DNA of 64,000 nt from Crossiella sp. CA-258035 (GCF_030064675.1 NZ_CP116413.1:4310001-4374000), one strand, 5' to 3'. Shown: positions 35,501 to 44,482, counted from the first letter of the stretch. Notes: a model not told the origin generated them from the sequence alone. Translations and numbers: made by a program.

Positions 35501-37789
35501 TCAGGACTGGTGCGAACCGTGGCCGTTCGTACCTGACGAGGGGTGCTTTCGGGCAAGGACGGGCCTGCTGTCGGCTTCCCCCACCTGTAGTCGCCACAGG
35601 GCGGCGTAGAGGCCGTCGCGGGACAGGAGCTCGTCGTGGGTGCCCTGCTCGGCGACCACGCCGCCCCGGTCCAGCACCAGGATGTGGTCGGCGTGCCGGA
35701 TCGTGGACAGGCGGTGGGCGATGACCAGCAGGGTGCGGTCGCGGGCGAACTCGCGCAGGGCGCGCTGGATGGCGGCCTCGGTCTCGTTGTCCACGGCGGA
35801 GGTGGCCTCGTCCAGGATGAGCACCGGGGCGTCCTTGAGCATCGCGCGGGCCAGGGACAGGCGTTGGCGCTGGCCGGTGGACAGGGTGGCGCCGCGTTCG
35901 CCGACCGGGGTGGCGTACTGCTCGGGCAGGGCGTGGATGAACGGGGCGGCCTCGGCCTGCTCGGCGGCGTGGCGGACGGCGGCGGGCGGGGCGGTGAAGG
36001 TGCCGTAGGCGATGTTGTCGGTGATGGTGCCGTCGAAGAGGAAGGCGTCCTGGGCGACGAAACCGATGGCCTGGCGGAGGTCACGCAGGCGGAGGGTGCT
36101 GATGTCCTTGCCGTCCAACAGGATCGTGCCCGCGTCCGGCTGCTGGAAGCGGAGCAGGAGCTTGGCGATGGTGGTCTTGCCCGAACCCGTGGTGCCGACG
36201 ATTGCGGTGACCCGGTGCGGAGCCACCCGCAGCGACAGCTTCTCCAGCACCGGGGGACGGCCGGGGTAGGCGAAGGTGATGTCCCGCAACAGGATCTCGC
36301 CCCGGACCTCGGCGACCGGCAGGGGGCGGCCGCTGCCGTTGGGCTCGGTGGGCAGGGCGCGCAGGCGCAGGATGTTGTCCAGTGCGACCACCGAGCGCTG
36401 GTAGCGGTCCACCGAGTCGCCCAGCGTCCGCAGCTTCCACAGCACCTGCAGCGGCAGGCTGATCAGGGTGCTGAAGACCTCGAAGCGCAACGGCCCGGCC
36501 AGCACCGCCCGTCCGCCCAGCAGCAGGATGCCGGCCAGGGACACGGTGGCGCAGCCGCGCACGGTCTCGGCGTAGGCGCCGACCTCCCGGTCCGAGTGTT
36601 CCTCACCCTGACGGCACTCCTCGCTGAGCGCGGCGATCCGGCGGATCTCGTAGTCCTCGGCGCAGAAGCTCTTCACCGTCGCGTCGGCCTCGATCGCGTT
36701 GACCACCTGGCTGTTCAGCCGCGCCGAGCGTTCCCGCGCGGTGACGAAGTTCGGGGCCACGTCCTCCTGGTAGTGCAGGGACAGCCCGGCGATGACCGGC
36801 ACCGGCAGGAAGGCGATCCAGGCGACGCCGGGGGCGAAGACCAGGAAGGCGGGCAGGGTGATCAGGAAGCTGGTCACCAGCTGGGTCATCTCGTGCGCGG
36901 AGGTGGCCAGGAAGCGGCCCAGCGCCTCGATGTCCTCGGTGAGCACCTTCGCGATCCGGCTGCCGCGCTCCTTGGTGACGTGCTGGGCGGAGAGGCGTTG
37001 CACGTGCGGGTGCAGCTCGGTGCGCCAGTCGTGGCGCACCCGGTGGGCCAGGTTGCGCCACAGCAGACCCGAGCTGAAGGAGAGCACCGCCACCGCGACG
37101 CACACCAGCGCGGCCAGCCCGGCCAGCAGCCACAGCTGCGCGGTGGCGGTGACCAGCCCGATGCGCACCAGCAGGGTGCTCTGGCCGCGGATGAGCACCA
37201 CCGCGACCCAGCCGATGAACACCGCCAGCGTCAGATCCATCACCTGGCCCAGCGCGGAGACCACCGTGGCCAGGTAGAACCGGCCGCGGTGCCGGCCGAC
37301 GATGCGCAGCAGCGGGCGGCGCACCCCGGCGGAGGCCCCGCGGATCCGCCTGGCCCGCACCCAGGCGCGCCGGATGATCACCGCGGTGGCCAGCAGCACC
37401 AGGCCGAGGCCCACCACCGGCGAGGGCCGCAGCACCAGGCCGAGCACGGCCGCGCCGCAGGCGATGGCCAGCGCGCGGGCCAGCCGTCCGCGCCTGCGGG
37501 TGCGCACCGGCGCCGCGGGGGCGGTCCGTGCGGGGGCGCGCAGCAGTTGGACCGCGCGCGCGACCACCACGCGCACCCGCTGGCCGACCGTCTCGGCGGC
37601 CACTCCGGGATCGTGGCGGAGCAGGATCCGGCCGGTCACCGGACTGGCGCGAATCACCTGAATTCCGGCAGACGTGTCCAGGCTCCTCGCCACGTACTCA
37701 GTGAGCCGTGGCCGGCCCCGCAACACGTCGATCTCCCAGCGCTGACGCCCGGGAACGACTGACAGTGGTTGTGCCGCCGTGGTTTCCAT
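35501..37789 (-). CDS. ABC exporter (fused permease-ATPase) with HMA-like N-terminal domain
   Basis: A 762-residue half-transporter. Residues about 15-85 look like a degenerate heavy-metal-associated ferredoxin-like fold (RWEIDVLRGRPRLTEYVARS) lacking the CxxC pair. Two hydrophobic helices, a type I exporter membrane domain (about 160-470) and an ATPase (about 495-740) follow, with Walker A VGTTGSGKTT, signature LSTGQRQRLSLARA and Walker B LILDEATSAVD. It is probably homodimeric, moving lipids, drugs or metal complexes outward. A DUF5132-like gene lies 62 bases upstream on the same strand. It sits at the edge of the biosynthetic cluster and could export its product, but transcription away from the cluster makes that uncertain. 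Confidence 0.87.
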   Translation of the reverse strand: METTAAQPLSVVPGRQRWEIDVLRGRPRLTEYVARSLDTSAGIQVIRASPVTGRILLRHDPGVAAETVGQRVRVVVARAVQLLRAPARTAPAAPVRTRRRGRLARALAIACGAAVLGLVLRPSPVVGLGLVLLATAVIIRRAWVRARRIRGASAGVRRPLLRIVGRHRGRFYLATVVSALGQVMDLTLAVFIGWVAVVLIRGQSTLLVRIGLVTATAQLWLLAGLAALVCVAVAVLSFSSGLLWRNLAHRVRHDWRTELHPHVQRLSAQHVTKERGSRIAKVLTEDIEALGRFLATSAHEMTQLVTSFLITLPAFLVFAPGVAWIAFLPVPVIAGLSLHYQEDVAPNFVTARERSARLNSQVVNAIEADATVKSFCAEDYEIRRIAALSEECRQGEEHSDREVGAYAETVRGCATVSLAGILLLGGRAVLAGPLRFEVFSTLISLPLQVLWKLRTLGDSVDRYQRSVVALDNILRLRALPTEPNGSGRPLPVAEVRGEILLRDITFAYPGRPPVLEKLSLRVAPHRVTAIVGTTGSGKTTIAKLLLRFQQPDAGTILLDGKDISTLRLRDLRQAIGFVAQDAFLFDGTITDNIAYGTFTAPPAAVRHAAEQAEAAPFIHALPEQYATPVGERGATLSTGQRQRLSLARAMLKDAPVLILDEATSAVDNETEAAIQRALREFARDRTLLVIAHRLSTIRHADHILVLDRGGVVAEQGTHDELLSRDGLYAALWRLQVGEADSRPVLARKHPSSGTNGHGSHQS

Positions 37790-37851
37790 GAACAACAGCC
37801 ACCGGTTTTCCTAGCGCGTCAAGCCTATGACTGGATCCGCACCCAATGGTG

Positions 37852-38121
37852 TCAATTGGGTGATGTGATCGTGCTTGGCGACTGTTTCCTGGGCTTCGGC
37901 TTGACCGGTTCGGGCTCGGTCAGGTCGGCGGTGGCCTCGGCGGTGAGGTCGGAGATCCCCTCGGCCGCTTTCGTCGCGGCTTTCCGCACCTCCAAGGCCA
38001 ATCCCACCGAGGCGCGGATCACGCCGCGAACCAGGGGTTTCGCCACCTTGGCCGCCAGTGGGGCGGTGACCAGCCCGATCAGGAACGGGGCGACGGCAGG
38101 CAATGGCATGGCCAGGTCCAT
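37852..38121 (-). CDS. DUF5132-like small membrane-associated protein
   Basis: An 89-residue protein: an N-terminal hydrophobic hairpin (about 5-45, with AVAPFLIGLVTAPLAAKVAK) and a charged helical tail ending in a KPKPRK segment. The pattern AKPLVRGVIRASVGLALEV is that of DUF5132 proteins, which commonly neighbour HMA-domain transporters and are of unknown function. It is transcribed with the downstream ABC exporter, whose HMA-like start is of the same genomic company, so an accessory role for that transporter is likely. Confidence 0.7.
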   Translation of the reverse strand: MDLAMPLPAVAPFLIGLVTAPLAAKVAKPLVRGVIRASVGLALEVRKAATKAAEGISDLTAEATADLTEPEPVKPKPRKQSPSTITSPN

Positions 38122-38310
38122 CCGTTCTTGTGAGTTTCCGAAATGCGCTGACTCCCAATTCCGACGCTAGACCCAGCTGTTGATCGAGTCAATCCCGCCG
38201 ACGCGCGGTGTGGATCATGACGTCTCTGATTAAGTGCATTCGCGGAGCCTGGGAATTCGCCGGTTCGGCCTAGTCAGGTCCGGGTCGGCCGGGGCTCGGC
38301 TGCGCACAGT

Positions 38311-38342
38311 GGTGTCTTTCTGTCGCTTCCCGTGAAGACACC
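38311..38342. promoter_or_regulatory. Inverted repeat upstream of the first biosynthetic gene
   Basis: Perfect eight-base arms GGTGTCTT (38311-38318) and AAGACACC (38335-38342) flank a 16-base centre, ending ten bases before a predicted -35 box. This is a candidate operator of a pathway regulator. The rest of the 300-base gap from 38122 shows nothing else I can support. Confidence 0.4.
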
Positions 38343-38352
38343 CCTCAGCCGA

Positions 38353-38381
38353 TTGTCACGAACTGGTGGACTTGCTCTACT
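38353..38381 (+). promoter_or_regulatory. Predicted promoter of the aminotransferase-ligase-hydrolase operon
   Basis: TTGTCA (38353-38358), a 17-base spacer, and TCTACT (38376-38381), followed 40 bases later by the GTG start with GGAGG. It would drive the three-gene operon 38422-41798. Confidence 0.4.
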
Positions 38382-38421
38382 TGATTACCCTGCGGGTGTC
38401 TCACGAATACGGAGGACGGCA

Positions 38422-39747
38422 GTGTCCACCTCATCGGTCAACCGGCAGAGCAATGCCGGCGCCCTGGACAAGATCAGGACCGTCATCGCGGGCGGGGTCA
38501 GCAGCGGCATGCGGATCGATGCCATCCCCCAGCCCCTGGTGGTGCGCCGGGCCAAGGACTGCCGGGTCTGGGACGTTGAGGACAACGAGATCATCGACCT
38601 CAACATGGGCTACGGCTCGCACCTGTTCGGCTATGCCGACACCGAGGTGCTGGCCGAGGTCGGCGAGCAGTTCGCCCTGGGCCACCTCACCGGCCTGCCG
38701 CACGAGCTGGACGCCGAGGCCGGTGCGCTGATCGCCGAGCTGGTGCCGGGCATCGAGCAGGTGCGCTTCGCCAACTCCGGCACCGAGGCGGTCACCTCCG
38801 CGCTGCGCCTGGCCAGGGTGAGCACCGGCCGGTCCCTGGTGGTGACCTTCGAGGGCCACTACCACGGCTGGAGCGAGACCGTGCTGCGCGCGGGCAAGGC
38901 CGTGGGGCACCTGCGGGAGGGCTCGCCGGAGCAGGTGCGGCCGGGCGCCCCCGGCATGATCCCGGAGGCGTTGGCGCACACCGCGCAGCTGCCCTGGAAC
39001 GACCACCGGGCCGCGCGGGAGCTCTTCGCCCGCGCCGGTCAGGACATCGCCGCGGTGGTGCTGGAACCGGTGCTGGTCAACGCCAACGTCATCCCGCCCG
39101 CACCCGGTTTCCTGGCCCTGCTGCGGGAGCTGACCCGCGACTCCGGCGCGCTGCTGGTCTTCGACGAGGTGATCACCGGCTTCCGGGTGGCCAGGGGTGG
39201 CGCGCAGGAACGCTACGGCGTGGAGCCCGACCTGACTGTGCTGTCCAAGGTGCTCGGCGGCGGGTTCCCGGTCTCGGCCTTCGGCGGCAGGCGGGCGGCG
39301 ATGCGGCTGCTGGCGGCCAACCAGGCCCACCACGCCGGGGTGTTCGCGGGCAACCACGCCGCGATCCGCGCGGTCGTCGCGCAGCTGGGCAAGATCCGCC
39401 GCACCCCCGGGGTCTACGCCGAGCTGGAACAGCTGGGCGCGCACGCCGAGGAAGGCGTCCGCGCGCTGGCCGCCGCCGAGGGCCGCCTGGTCCGCGTCGG
39501 CCGGGTCGGCTCGCTGGTGTCGGTGGCGCTGCTACGAGAACCGGTGGCGGCGGAGGCGGGGCTGCGGGAACTGGCCGCCGCGATCGACTTCGACGGCCAT
39601 CGGCGCTGGCAGATCGCCGCGCAGAAGGAGGGCGTCTACTTCCACCCCAATCCCATGGAACCCTGGTTCCTCAGCACCGCGCACACCAAGGACGTGCTCG
39701 ACAAGGTGCTCACCGCCCTCGGCCGGGCACTGGCCGGGGCCAGGTGA
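38422..39747 (+). CDS. Glutamate-1-semialdehyde aminomutase-like class III aminotransferase
   Basis: A 441-residue fold-type I PLP enzyme: phosphate-binding NSGTEA (118-123), DEVITGF (248-254) and the Schiff-base lysine in LSKVLGGGF (about 276). The family includes heme-pathway glutamate-1-semialdehyde aminomutase, but a cluster setting with a GTG start behind GGAGG indicates secondary metabolism. A similar enzyme in pactamycin biosynthesis turns 3-dehydroshikimate into 3-aminobenzoate; the next gene being an acyl-AMP ligase fits supply of such a starter acid. It is the first gene of a three-gene operon, with a GTGA overlap to the ligase. The specific reaction is inference. Confidence 0.88.
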   Translation: MSTSSVNRQSNAGALDKIRTVIAGGVSSGMRIDAIPQPLVVRRAKDCRVWDVEDNEIIDLNMGYGSHLFGYADTEVLAEVGEQFALGHLTGLPHELDAEAGALIAELVPGIEQVRFANSGTEAVTSALRLARVSTGRSLVVTFEGHYHGWSETVLRAGKAVGHLREGSPEQVRPGAPGMIPEALAHTAQLPWNDHRAARELFARAGQDIAAVVLEPVLVNANVIPPAPGFLALLRELTRDSGALLVFDEVITGFRVARGGAQERYGVEPDLTVLSKVLGGGFPVSAFGGRRAAMRLLAANQAHHAGVFAGNHAAIRAVVAQLGKIRRTPGVYAELEQLGAHAEEGVRALAAAEGRLVRVGRVGSLVSVALLREPVAAEAGLRELAAAIDFDGHRRWQIAAQKEGVYFHPNPMEPWFLSTAHTKDVLDKVLTALGRALAGAR

Positions 39748-41153
39748 GCGGCCGCGCCGAGCTCCTGGACACCCTCCGGGCCCAGGCCGCCCGGCTGGGC
39801 GAGCGGCCGCTGCTGGTGACCGGGGAGCACAGCCTCAGCGGCACGGAGTTCCTGGCGCTGCTGGTGGAAAAGATGCGTCGCTACCAGGGTGTGGGCATCG
39901 GCGGGGGCGCGGTGGTGGGCATCCAGGCCTGGCCACCGGCGGAGTTCCTCAGCGACCTGTTCGCCGCGATCGGCACCGGCGCGGTCGCCGTGCCGCTGCC
40001 GCGTCGTCTCACCGCGTGGGGACTGGAACGCGCCGAGGCGCTGCTGCCGCTGACCCACCTGGTGGTGGCGCCCGGTACCGGCTTCGGGCTCGGCCCGGTC
40101 ATCGCGCACGTCGGCGACAGGGTGCTGAGCCTGAACACCGCCCGCTCCGGGGAGGGGCCACGGCAGGCGGCCACTGCGCAGATCACCTCCGGCACCACCG
40201 GCCGCCCACGGGCCGCGCTGCGCACGGCCGCGGCCCTGCTCGCCGAGGCCGCCGCCTACCGGGACACCCTGGAGCTGGGCGAAGGCCAGGTGCTCGGCTG
40301 CTCGGTGCCGCTGCACCACGCCTACGGGTTCGGCCTGTGCGCGCTGGCCGCACCGCTGGCCGGGGTGTGCGTGCACCACCTCTCCGCCGAGCGGCCCCGG
40401 GTCCTGCTGCGCGAGCTGGCCGCCCGCGGCATCACCCTGTTCCCGGGGGTGCCACCGATGCTGCGGGTGCTGGCGAGCGCGGCGACCACCGCGGCGGGCA
40501 CCGACTTCCTCACCGCGGGCATGCCACTGGACGCCCGCACCGCCGACCTGGTGACCGGCAGGCTCGGCGCGCGGCTGGGCCAGGTGTACGGCACCACCGA
40601 GACCGGCCCGATCTGCGTGCGCCCGCCCGGCCCCCGCGCGGCCGACGGCTCGGTCGGCCCGCCACTGCCCGGAGTGGAGGTGCTGCTGGCCGCGCCGCCG
40701 GTGGACGCGCTGACCGCGGGCGGGCTCACCGGCGCGGGCCTGGTCACGGTGCGCTCGCCCAGCCTGATGTCCGGCTACGCCCACGACAGCCCGCCGCTGA
40801 CCGGGCACTTCGCCACCGGTGACCTGGCCAGGTGGTCCGGTGGGGAACTGGTGCTGGCCGGTCGGGTGTCCACCTGTCTCAACGTGGCCGGGATCAAGGT
40901 CAGCCCGGAGGAGATCGAGGCGGTGCTGCTGGCTTTCCCCGCCGTGTCGGCCTGCCTGGTGTCCGGAATGGACGATCCACTGCTGGGCCAGCGGATCACC
41001 GCGCTGGTCACCCCGGCCACCGTCGACCTGACCGCGCTGGCCGCGTTCTGCCGGGAGCGCCTGGAACCGGCCCTGCTGCCGCACCGCATCACCGCGGTGG
41101 CCGCGCTGGTCACCACCGAGACCGGCAAGGTCCTGCGGGACCAGCCGGTGTAG
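39744..41153 (+). CDS. Acyl/aryl-AMP ligase (adenylate-forming)
   Basis: A 469-residue ANL-superfamily enzyme: P-loop TSGTTGRPRA (about 149-158), YGTTETGP (about 281-288), GDLAR, the hinge after GRVSTCLNVAGIKVSPEE, and the C-terminal catalytic lysine in TETGKVLRD (about 463). It is shorter than acetyl-CoA synthetases and matches stand-alone ligases that activate aryl or fatty acids and load a carrier protein. The nearby discrete ACP is the obvious acceptor and the product of the preceding PLP enzyme the likely substrate. Its GTG overlaps that gene's stop, ensuring equal expression. Confidence 0.88.
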   Translation: MSGRAELLDTLRAQAARLGERPLLVTGEHSLSGTEFLALLVEKMRRYQGVGIGGGAVVGIQAWPPAEFLSDLFAAIGTGAVAVPLPRRLTAWGLERAEALLPLTHLVVAPGTGFGLGPVIAHVGDRVLSLNTARSGEGPRQAATAQITSGTTGRPRAALRTAAALLAEAAAYRDTLELGEGQVLGCSVPLHHAYGFGLCALAAPLAGVCVHHLSAERPRVLLRELAARGITLFPGVPPMLRVLASAATTAAGTDFLTAGMPLDARTADLVTGRLGARLGQVYGTTETGPICVRPPGPRAADGSVGPPLPGVEVLLAAPPVDALTAGGLTGAGLVTVRSPSLMSGYAHDSPPLTGHFATGDLARWSGGELVLAGRVSTCLNVAGIKVSPEEIEAVLLAFPAVSACLVSGMDDPLLGQRITALVTPATVDLTALAAFCRERLEPALLPHRITAVAALVTTETGKVLRDQPV

Positions 41154-41156
41154 GCC

Positions 41157-41798
41157 GTGCACCCCGTCCTGCTGCTGCACGCCCTCGGTGACACCAGCGC
41201 GAGCTGGCGTCAGCTGAGCACCCGGCTGGCCGCGCCGGGCCGCCAGGTGCTCACCCCGGACCTGCGCGGACACGGCGGCACCGCGGCCGAGTACACCGCC
41301 GCGCTGGTGTGCCAGGACCTGGTCGCGTTGCTGGACCGGCACGGGCTGGACCGGGTGGACGTGGTGGGCCACTCCCTCGGCGGGCACGTGGCCACGCTGC
41401 TCGCCCAGCGGCAGCCGCACCGCGTGCGCCGCCTCGTCCTGGAAGATCCGCCGCCGCCACCGAGGGATGAGCGGGACGCCGCCGCGATCCGCGCCCGGGT
41501 CCAGCCGCTGACCGCGTTCCTGCGGGATCGGCGCGGCCGGGTGGACCCCAGGGCGGTGCGCGCCTTCATCGAGGAGCTCCGCGAGCCGGACCCGGACTGG
41601 TGGCGGCGGCTGGCCACGATCACCGCGCGCACCCTGGTGGTCAGCGGCGGCCTGGACAGCCCGGTGCCGCCCGCCCTGCTGGCCAGGGTCGCCGCCGCGA
41701 TCCCGGACGCCCGGCTGATGTCCGCCTCGGCCGGGCACCATGTGCACCAGCGCCGGCCGGTGTACTTCGGCACGGTGGTCTCGGCGTTCCTGGCCTGA
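41157..41798 (+). CDS. Alpha/beta hydrolase, small (thioesterase/esterase-like)
   Basis: A 213-residue alpha/beta-hydrolase: oxyanion loop LLHALGDTSASW (about 6-17), nucleophile elbow GHSLGG (serine about 72), late aspartate in SGGLDSPVP and histidine in SAGHHVHQ. The length is typical of minimal members. In the cluster it might act as a type II thioesterase that clears the carrier protein, or hydrolyse an ester late in the pathway; sequence alone cannot tell. It starts at GTG three bases after the ligase stop and ends directly against the converging dehydrogenase gene. Confidence 0.85.
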   Translation: MHPVLLLHALGDTSASWRQLSTRLAAPGRQVLTPDLRGHGGTAAEYTAALVCQDLVALLDRHGLDRVDVVGHSLGGHVATLLAQRQPHRVRRLVLEDPPPPPRDERDAAAIRARVQPLTAFLRDRRGRVDPRAVRAFIEELREPDPDWWRRLATITARTLVVSGGLDSPVPPALLARVAAAIPDARLMSASAGHHVHQRRPVYFGTVVSAFLA

Positions 41799-42725
41799 TC
41801 ACACTCCGGCGAGCCGGTAGGCGGAGGTCACGATCTCCTGTAGTGCCAACGCCTCTCCGGCGGTGACCACCGCGCCGGGGCCGGATCCGGTGACGGTGTC
41901 GAAGAAGCCCGTCAACGCGGCCAGCTCGGGTCGTTGCCCGCTCGCCCGGACCGTGCCGCCGGCCAGCCGCAGCTCACCCCGCCGGAAGTCCAGCACGTGC
42001 GCGCCTGCCGGGGTGTGCGCGGTCAGCGTCATCGCCACCGTGCGCGCCGCCCGGTCCAGCCGCAGCACCGCGGGCACCCCGTCGAAGGTCAGCCGCAGCT
42101 CGGCCTGGTCCTCCACCGCCCCACCGGTCAGCGAGCACTCCTCGACCTCCGGCGGCCCGAACACGGTGACCAGCACGTCCAGGGCGTGCGTGCCCAGGTC
42201 CAGCAGCACGCCACCGCCGGCCAGCCGCCGGTCCCGGTGCCACGGCGTGCAGGCCCGCCACAGGCGGTCGCCGGGCGTGCTCATGGTGAACTCGATCCCG
42301 GTGACCACGCTGTCCCGCACCGCCGAGGTGAAGGCGGGCAGCAGCTCGTGGAAGCGGTAGGGCAGGTTGACCCCGAACAGCGGGTCCCCGTTGACCCGTG
42401 CGGCCAGCAGCCGGGCCTGGTCGATCCTGGCCGCCAGGGGTTTCTCGCACAGCACCGCCACCCCGGCGGCCAGCGCGGCCAGCGCCGGCGGCACGTGGTC
42501 CTCGTTGGGCGTGCACACGGTGAGCACGTCCGGCCGGGTGCGGCCCAGCAGCTCCTGGACCGAGTCGCCGACCCACACCCCGGAGTCCGCCGGGAACAGC
42601 CCCGCGGTGCGTCCGGGGTCCCGGTCGCAGGCGCCGACCAGCTCCAGGTCCGGCCGGGAGTCCAGGAACGGCAGGTGGTAGCGCTGGCAGACCCGGCCGC
42701 AGCCGATGACCGCGACCCGGATCAT
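41799..42725 (-). CDS. Gfo/Idh/MocA-family NAD(P)-dependent dehydrogenase
   Basis: A 308-residue oxidoreductase: N-terminal Rossmann domain with VIGCGRVCQRYHLP (about 6-19), the family's EKPLA motif (about 94-98, the lysine being catalytic), and a C-terminal alpha/beta domain with a DLGTHALD segment. Such enzymes oxidise or reduce a hydroxyl of sugars, inositols or aminocyclitols. In a cluster with a PIG-L deacetylase, an aminotransferase and a carbamoyltransferase, an amino sugar or cyclitol substrate is likely. Its ATG overlaps the stop of the radical SAM gene upstream. Confidence 0.88.
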   Translation of the reverse strand: MIRVAVIGCGRVCQRYHLPFLDSRPDLELVGACDRDPGRTAGLFPADSGVWVGDSVQELLGRTRPDVLTVCTPNEDHVPPALAALAAGVAVLCEKPLAARIDQARLLAARVNGDPLFGVNLPYRFHELLPAFTSAVRDSVVTGIEFTMSTPGDRLWRACTPWHRDRRLAGGGVLLDLGTHALDVLVTVFGPPEVEECSLTGGAVEDQAELRLTFDGVPAVLRLDRAARTVAMTLTAHTPAGAHVLDFRRGELRLAGGTVRASGQRPELAALTGFFDTVTGSGPGAVVTAGEALALQEIVTSAYRLAGV

Positions 42726-44455
42726 CGGCTGGTGGCCGGGGCGGGGGACTGGCAGGCCTGCTCGATCTGGACGGCGAAGTCGGGGAAGGCCGCGCCGAGG
42801 TGGCAGCGGTCGTACCCCTCGACCAGCCCGCGCAGCGCGGTCTCCAGCCGCGCAGCCAGGTCAGGGCCGCCCAGGTCGGCCAGCAGCAACCCGGTGTTGA
42901 GGAAGGCCACCAGCAACCGGTCCAGGCTCTGGTCCCAGCGGCGCAACCGGCTCAGCAGCGGCCGCACGTCCGGGCCCGCGCCGCCGCGCCGGGCCCGGAC
43001 CGTGTCGGCGATGCGCTGGGCCAGGAAGGGGACCTCGTTCTCCTTGCGGTCGTTGATGTCCGAGCTGACCGCGCTCCACGCCGACCACAGGTCCTCCACC
43101 CGTTCGTCGGCCACCCGGTACTCCCGGCGCGCCTGCCGCAGCACCTCCCAGGCCACCCCGTCCACCCCGGGGATGTCCGGTTCGCCGTAGGTGGTGACCT
43201 TGTCGTAGATCTCGGTGCCGCGCAACGCGATCGCCCGGTTGATCAGGAAGAACGGGTTCTCGCACTCGTGCACCCTGGCTGCCACGATGAACTCCAGGTT
43301 CTGCCACAGCTCGTCCACCGTGGTGCCCGGTTCGATCATGATCCAGCCGGGTTCCAGCTCGATCCGCTCCTGCTTGAACATGCGGGCGGCGTCGAAGTTG
43401 TAGTCCACCGTGGTGCCCTTGCGGAAGCGCTTCATCATGCCCGGCGAGCCGGTCTCCATGCCCAGCAGCGCCAGCTCCATGCCCGCCCGGCGCAGGGTGC
43501 GCAGGGCCTCGCGGTCGATCAGCCCGGTGTCGACGCGGAACTCGCAGTGGAAGCTCACCTTCAGGTTGCGCCGCAACACTTCCTCGGCGAAACCCACCGC
43601 GTGCTGGTAGCCCTCGGCGAACGCGCCGCCGAAGTTGTCGTCGTTGAACCAGACGAACCGGGTGCCGAACTCCCGTTGCAGGAACTCGATCTCATCCACC
43701 GCGTCCACGATCGGCCGCACCCGCCACGGACCGCCCTCCACCCCGGGTTGCCTTGGCGCGTAGCAGAACGTGCACTTGGCGTGGCAGCCCCGGCTGGTGT
43801 AGGTGGAGGCGCGCGGGGTGGGGATGCCGGTGGCCCGGTGGTGCAGCAGCAGGTCCCGGGCCGGCCAGGGCTCCGCGGCCAGGTCGGGCAGCTTCGGCGG
43901 GCCGCTGGTGCTGACCCGGCCGTCGCGCCAGAAGTACAGACCGGGCACCTGCCGCCAGTCCCGCCCGGCGGCCAGGCAGTCCATCAAGCCTTCCGCGGTC
44001 AGCTCGCCCTCGCCGTAGGCCACGCAGTCGGCCTCCGGCACCCGTTCGGCGATGAGCTTGGCGTTGTAGGTGCAGAACGCCCCGCCGATGGCCACGAACA
44101 CCGAGGGGTCGGCCGCGCGCACGCAGCGCAGCAGGCGGACCGCGTCGATGATGTGCAGGTCGTACATGATGCTGATGCCCACGAACACCGGGCGTTCCTG
44201 GCGCACCAGCGCGGTGATCGCCTCGTCGCTGGGGTTGCGGCCGTGCAGGTTCAGCGCGGTGACCGAGTAGCCGCGGTGGCGCAGGTGCCCGGCGATGCAG
44301 GCCACGCCCAGGTTTTCCCGCACCCGCTTGTAGAACAGCCGCATGGCCGGGTCCAGGCGCAGGTACTCCTCGTCGTTGATCAGCACGTTCTGGTTGTTCA
44401 GGCTGGCCGCGCCGGTGGAGATCTCCCGTGGGGTCAGCAGGACCACGTCGGACAT
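42722..44455 (-). CDS. Cobalamin-binding radical SAM enzyme 1 (tandem copy A)
   Basis: A 577-residue class B-type radical SAM protein: an N-terminal B12-binding-like domain (about 1-175; IGGAFCTYN is the GGxxxT-like part, but the canonical DxHxxG is replaced by LNLHGRN), then the radical SAM core with cluster cysteines CHAKCTFC (224, 228, 231), and about 180 helical residues at the C-terminus. Enzymes of this class commonly methylate unactivated carbon, though some catalyse other rearrangements. The neighbouring gene upstream on the same strand is a close paralogue (about four-fifths identical by eye in the first half), a recent duplication. An aminobenzoyl- or sugar-derived intermediate is the presumed substrate. 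Confidence 0.88.
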   Translation of the reverse strand: MSDVVLLTPREISTGAASLNNQNVLINDEEYLRLDPAMRLFYKRVRENLGVACIAGHLRHRGYSVTALNLHGRNPSDEAITALVRQERPVFVGISIMYDLHIIDAVRLLRCVRAADPSVFVAIGGAFCTYNAKLIAERVPEADCVAYGEGELTAEGLMDCLAAGRDWRQVPGLYFWRDGRVSTSGPPKLPDLAAEPWPARDLLLHHRATGIPTPRASTYTSRGCHAKCTFCYAPRQPGVEGGPWRVRPIVDAVDEIEFLQREFGTRFVWFNDDNFGGAFAEGYQHAVGFAEEVLRRNLKVSFHCEFRVDTGLIDREALRTLRRAGMELALLGMETGSPGMMKRFRKGTTVDYNFDAARMFKQERIELEPGWIMIEPGTTVDELWQNLEFIVAARVHECENPFFLINRAIALRGTEIYDKVTTYGEPDIPGVDGVAWEVLRQARREYRVADERVEDLWSAWSAVSSDINDRKENEVPFLAQRIADTVRARRGGAGPDVRPLLSRLRRWDQSLDRLLVAFLNTGLLLADLGGPDLAARLETALRGLVEGYDRCHLGAAFPDFAVQIEQACQSPAPATSR

Positions 44456-44482
44456 GCTCGCTCCTTGGATGTCAGGGCCGGG

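Noticed and set aside
35501-38121. Including the ABC exporter and DUF5132 gene as certain members of the biosynthetic cluster
   Set aside because: They are transcribed away from the cluster, have their own start region and carry HMA-like features unrelated to the pathway. Product export is possible but unproven.
38422-39747. The PLP enzyme as heme-pathway glutamate-1-semialdehyde aminomutase (hemL)
   Set aside because: Translational coupling to an AMP ligase and hydrolase and the absence of other heme genes argue for a secondary-metabolism paralogue, though the fold is shared.
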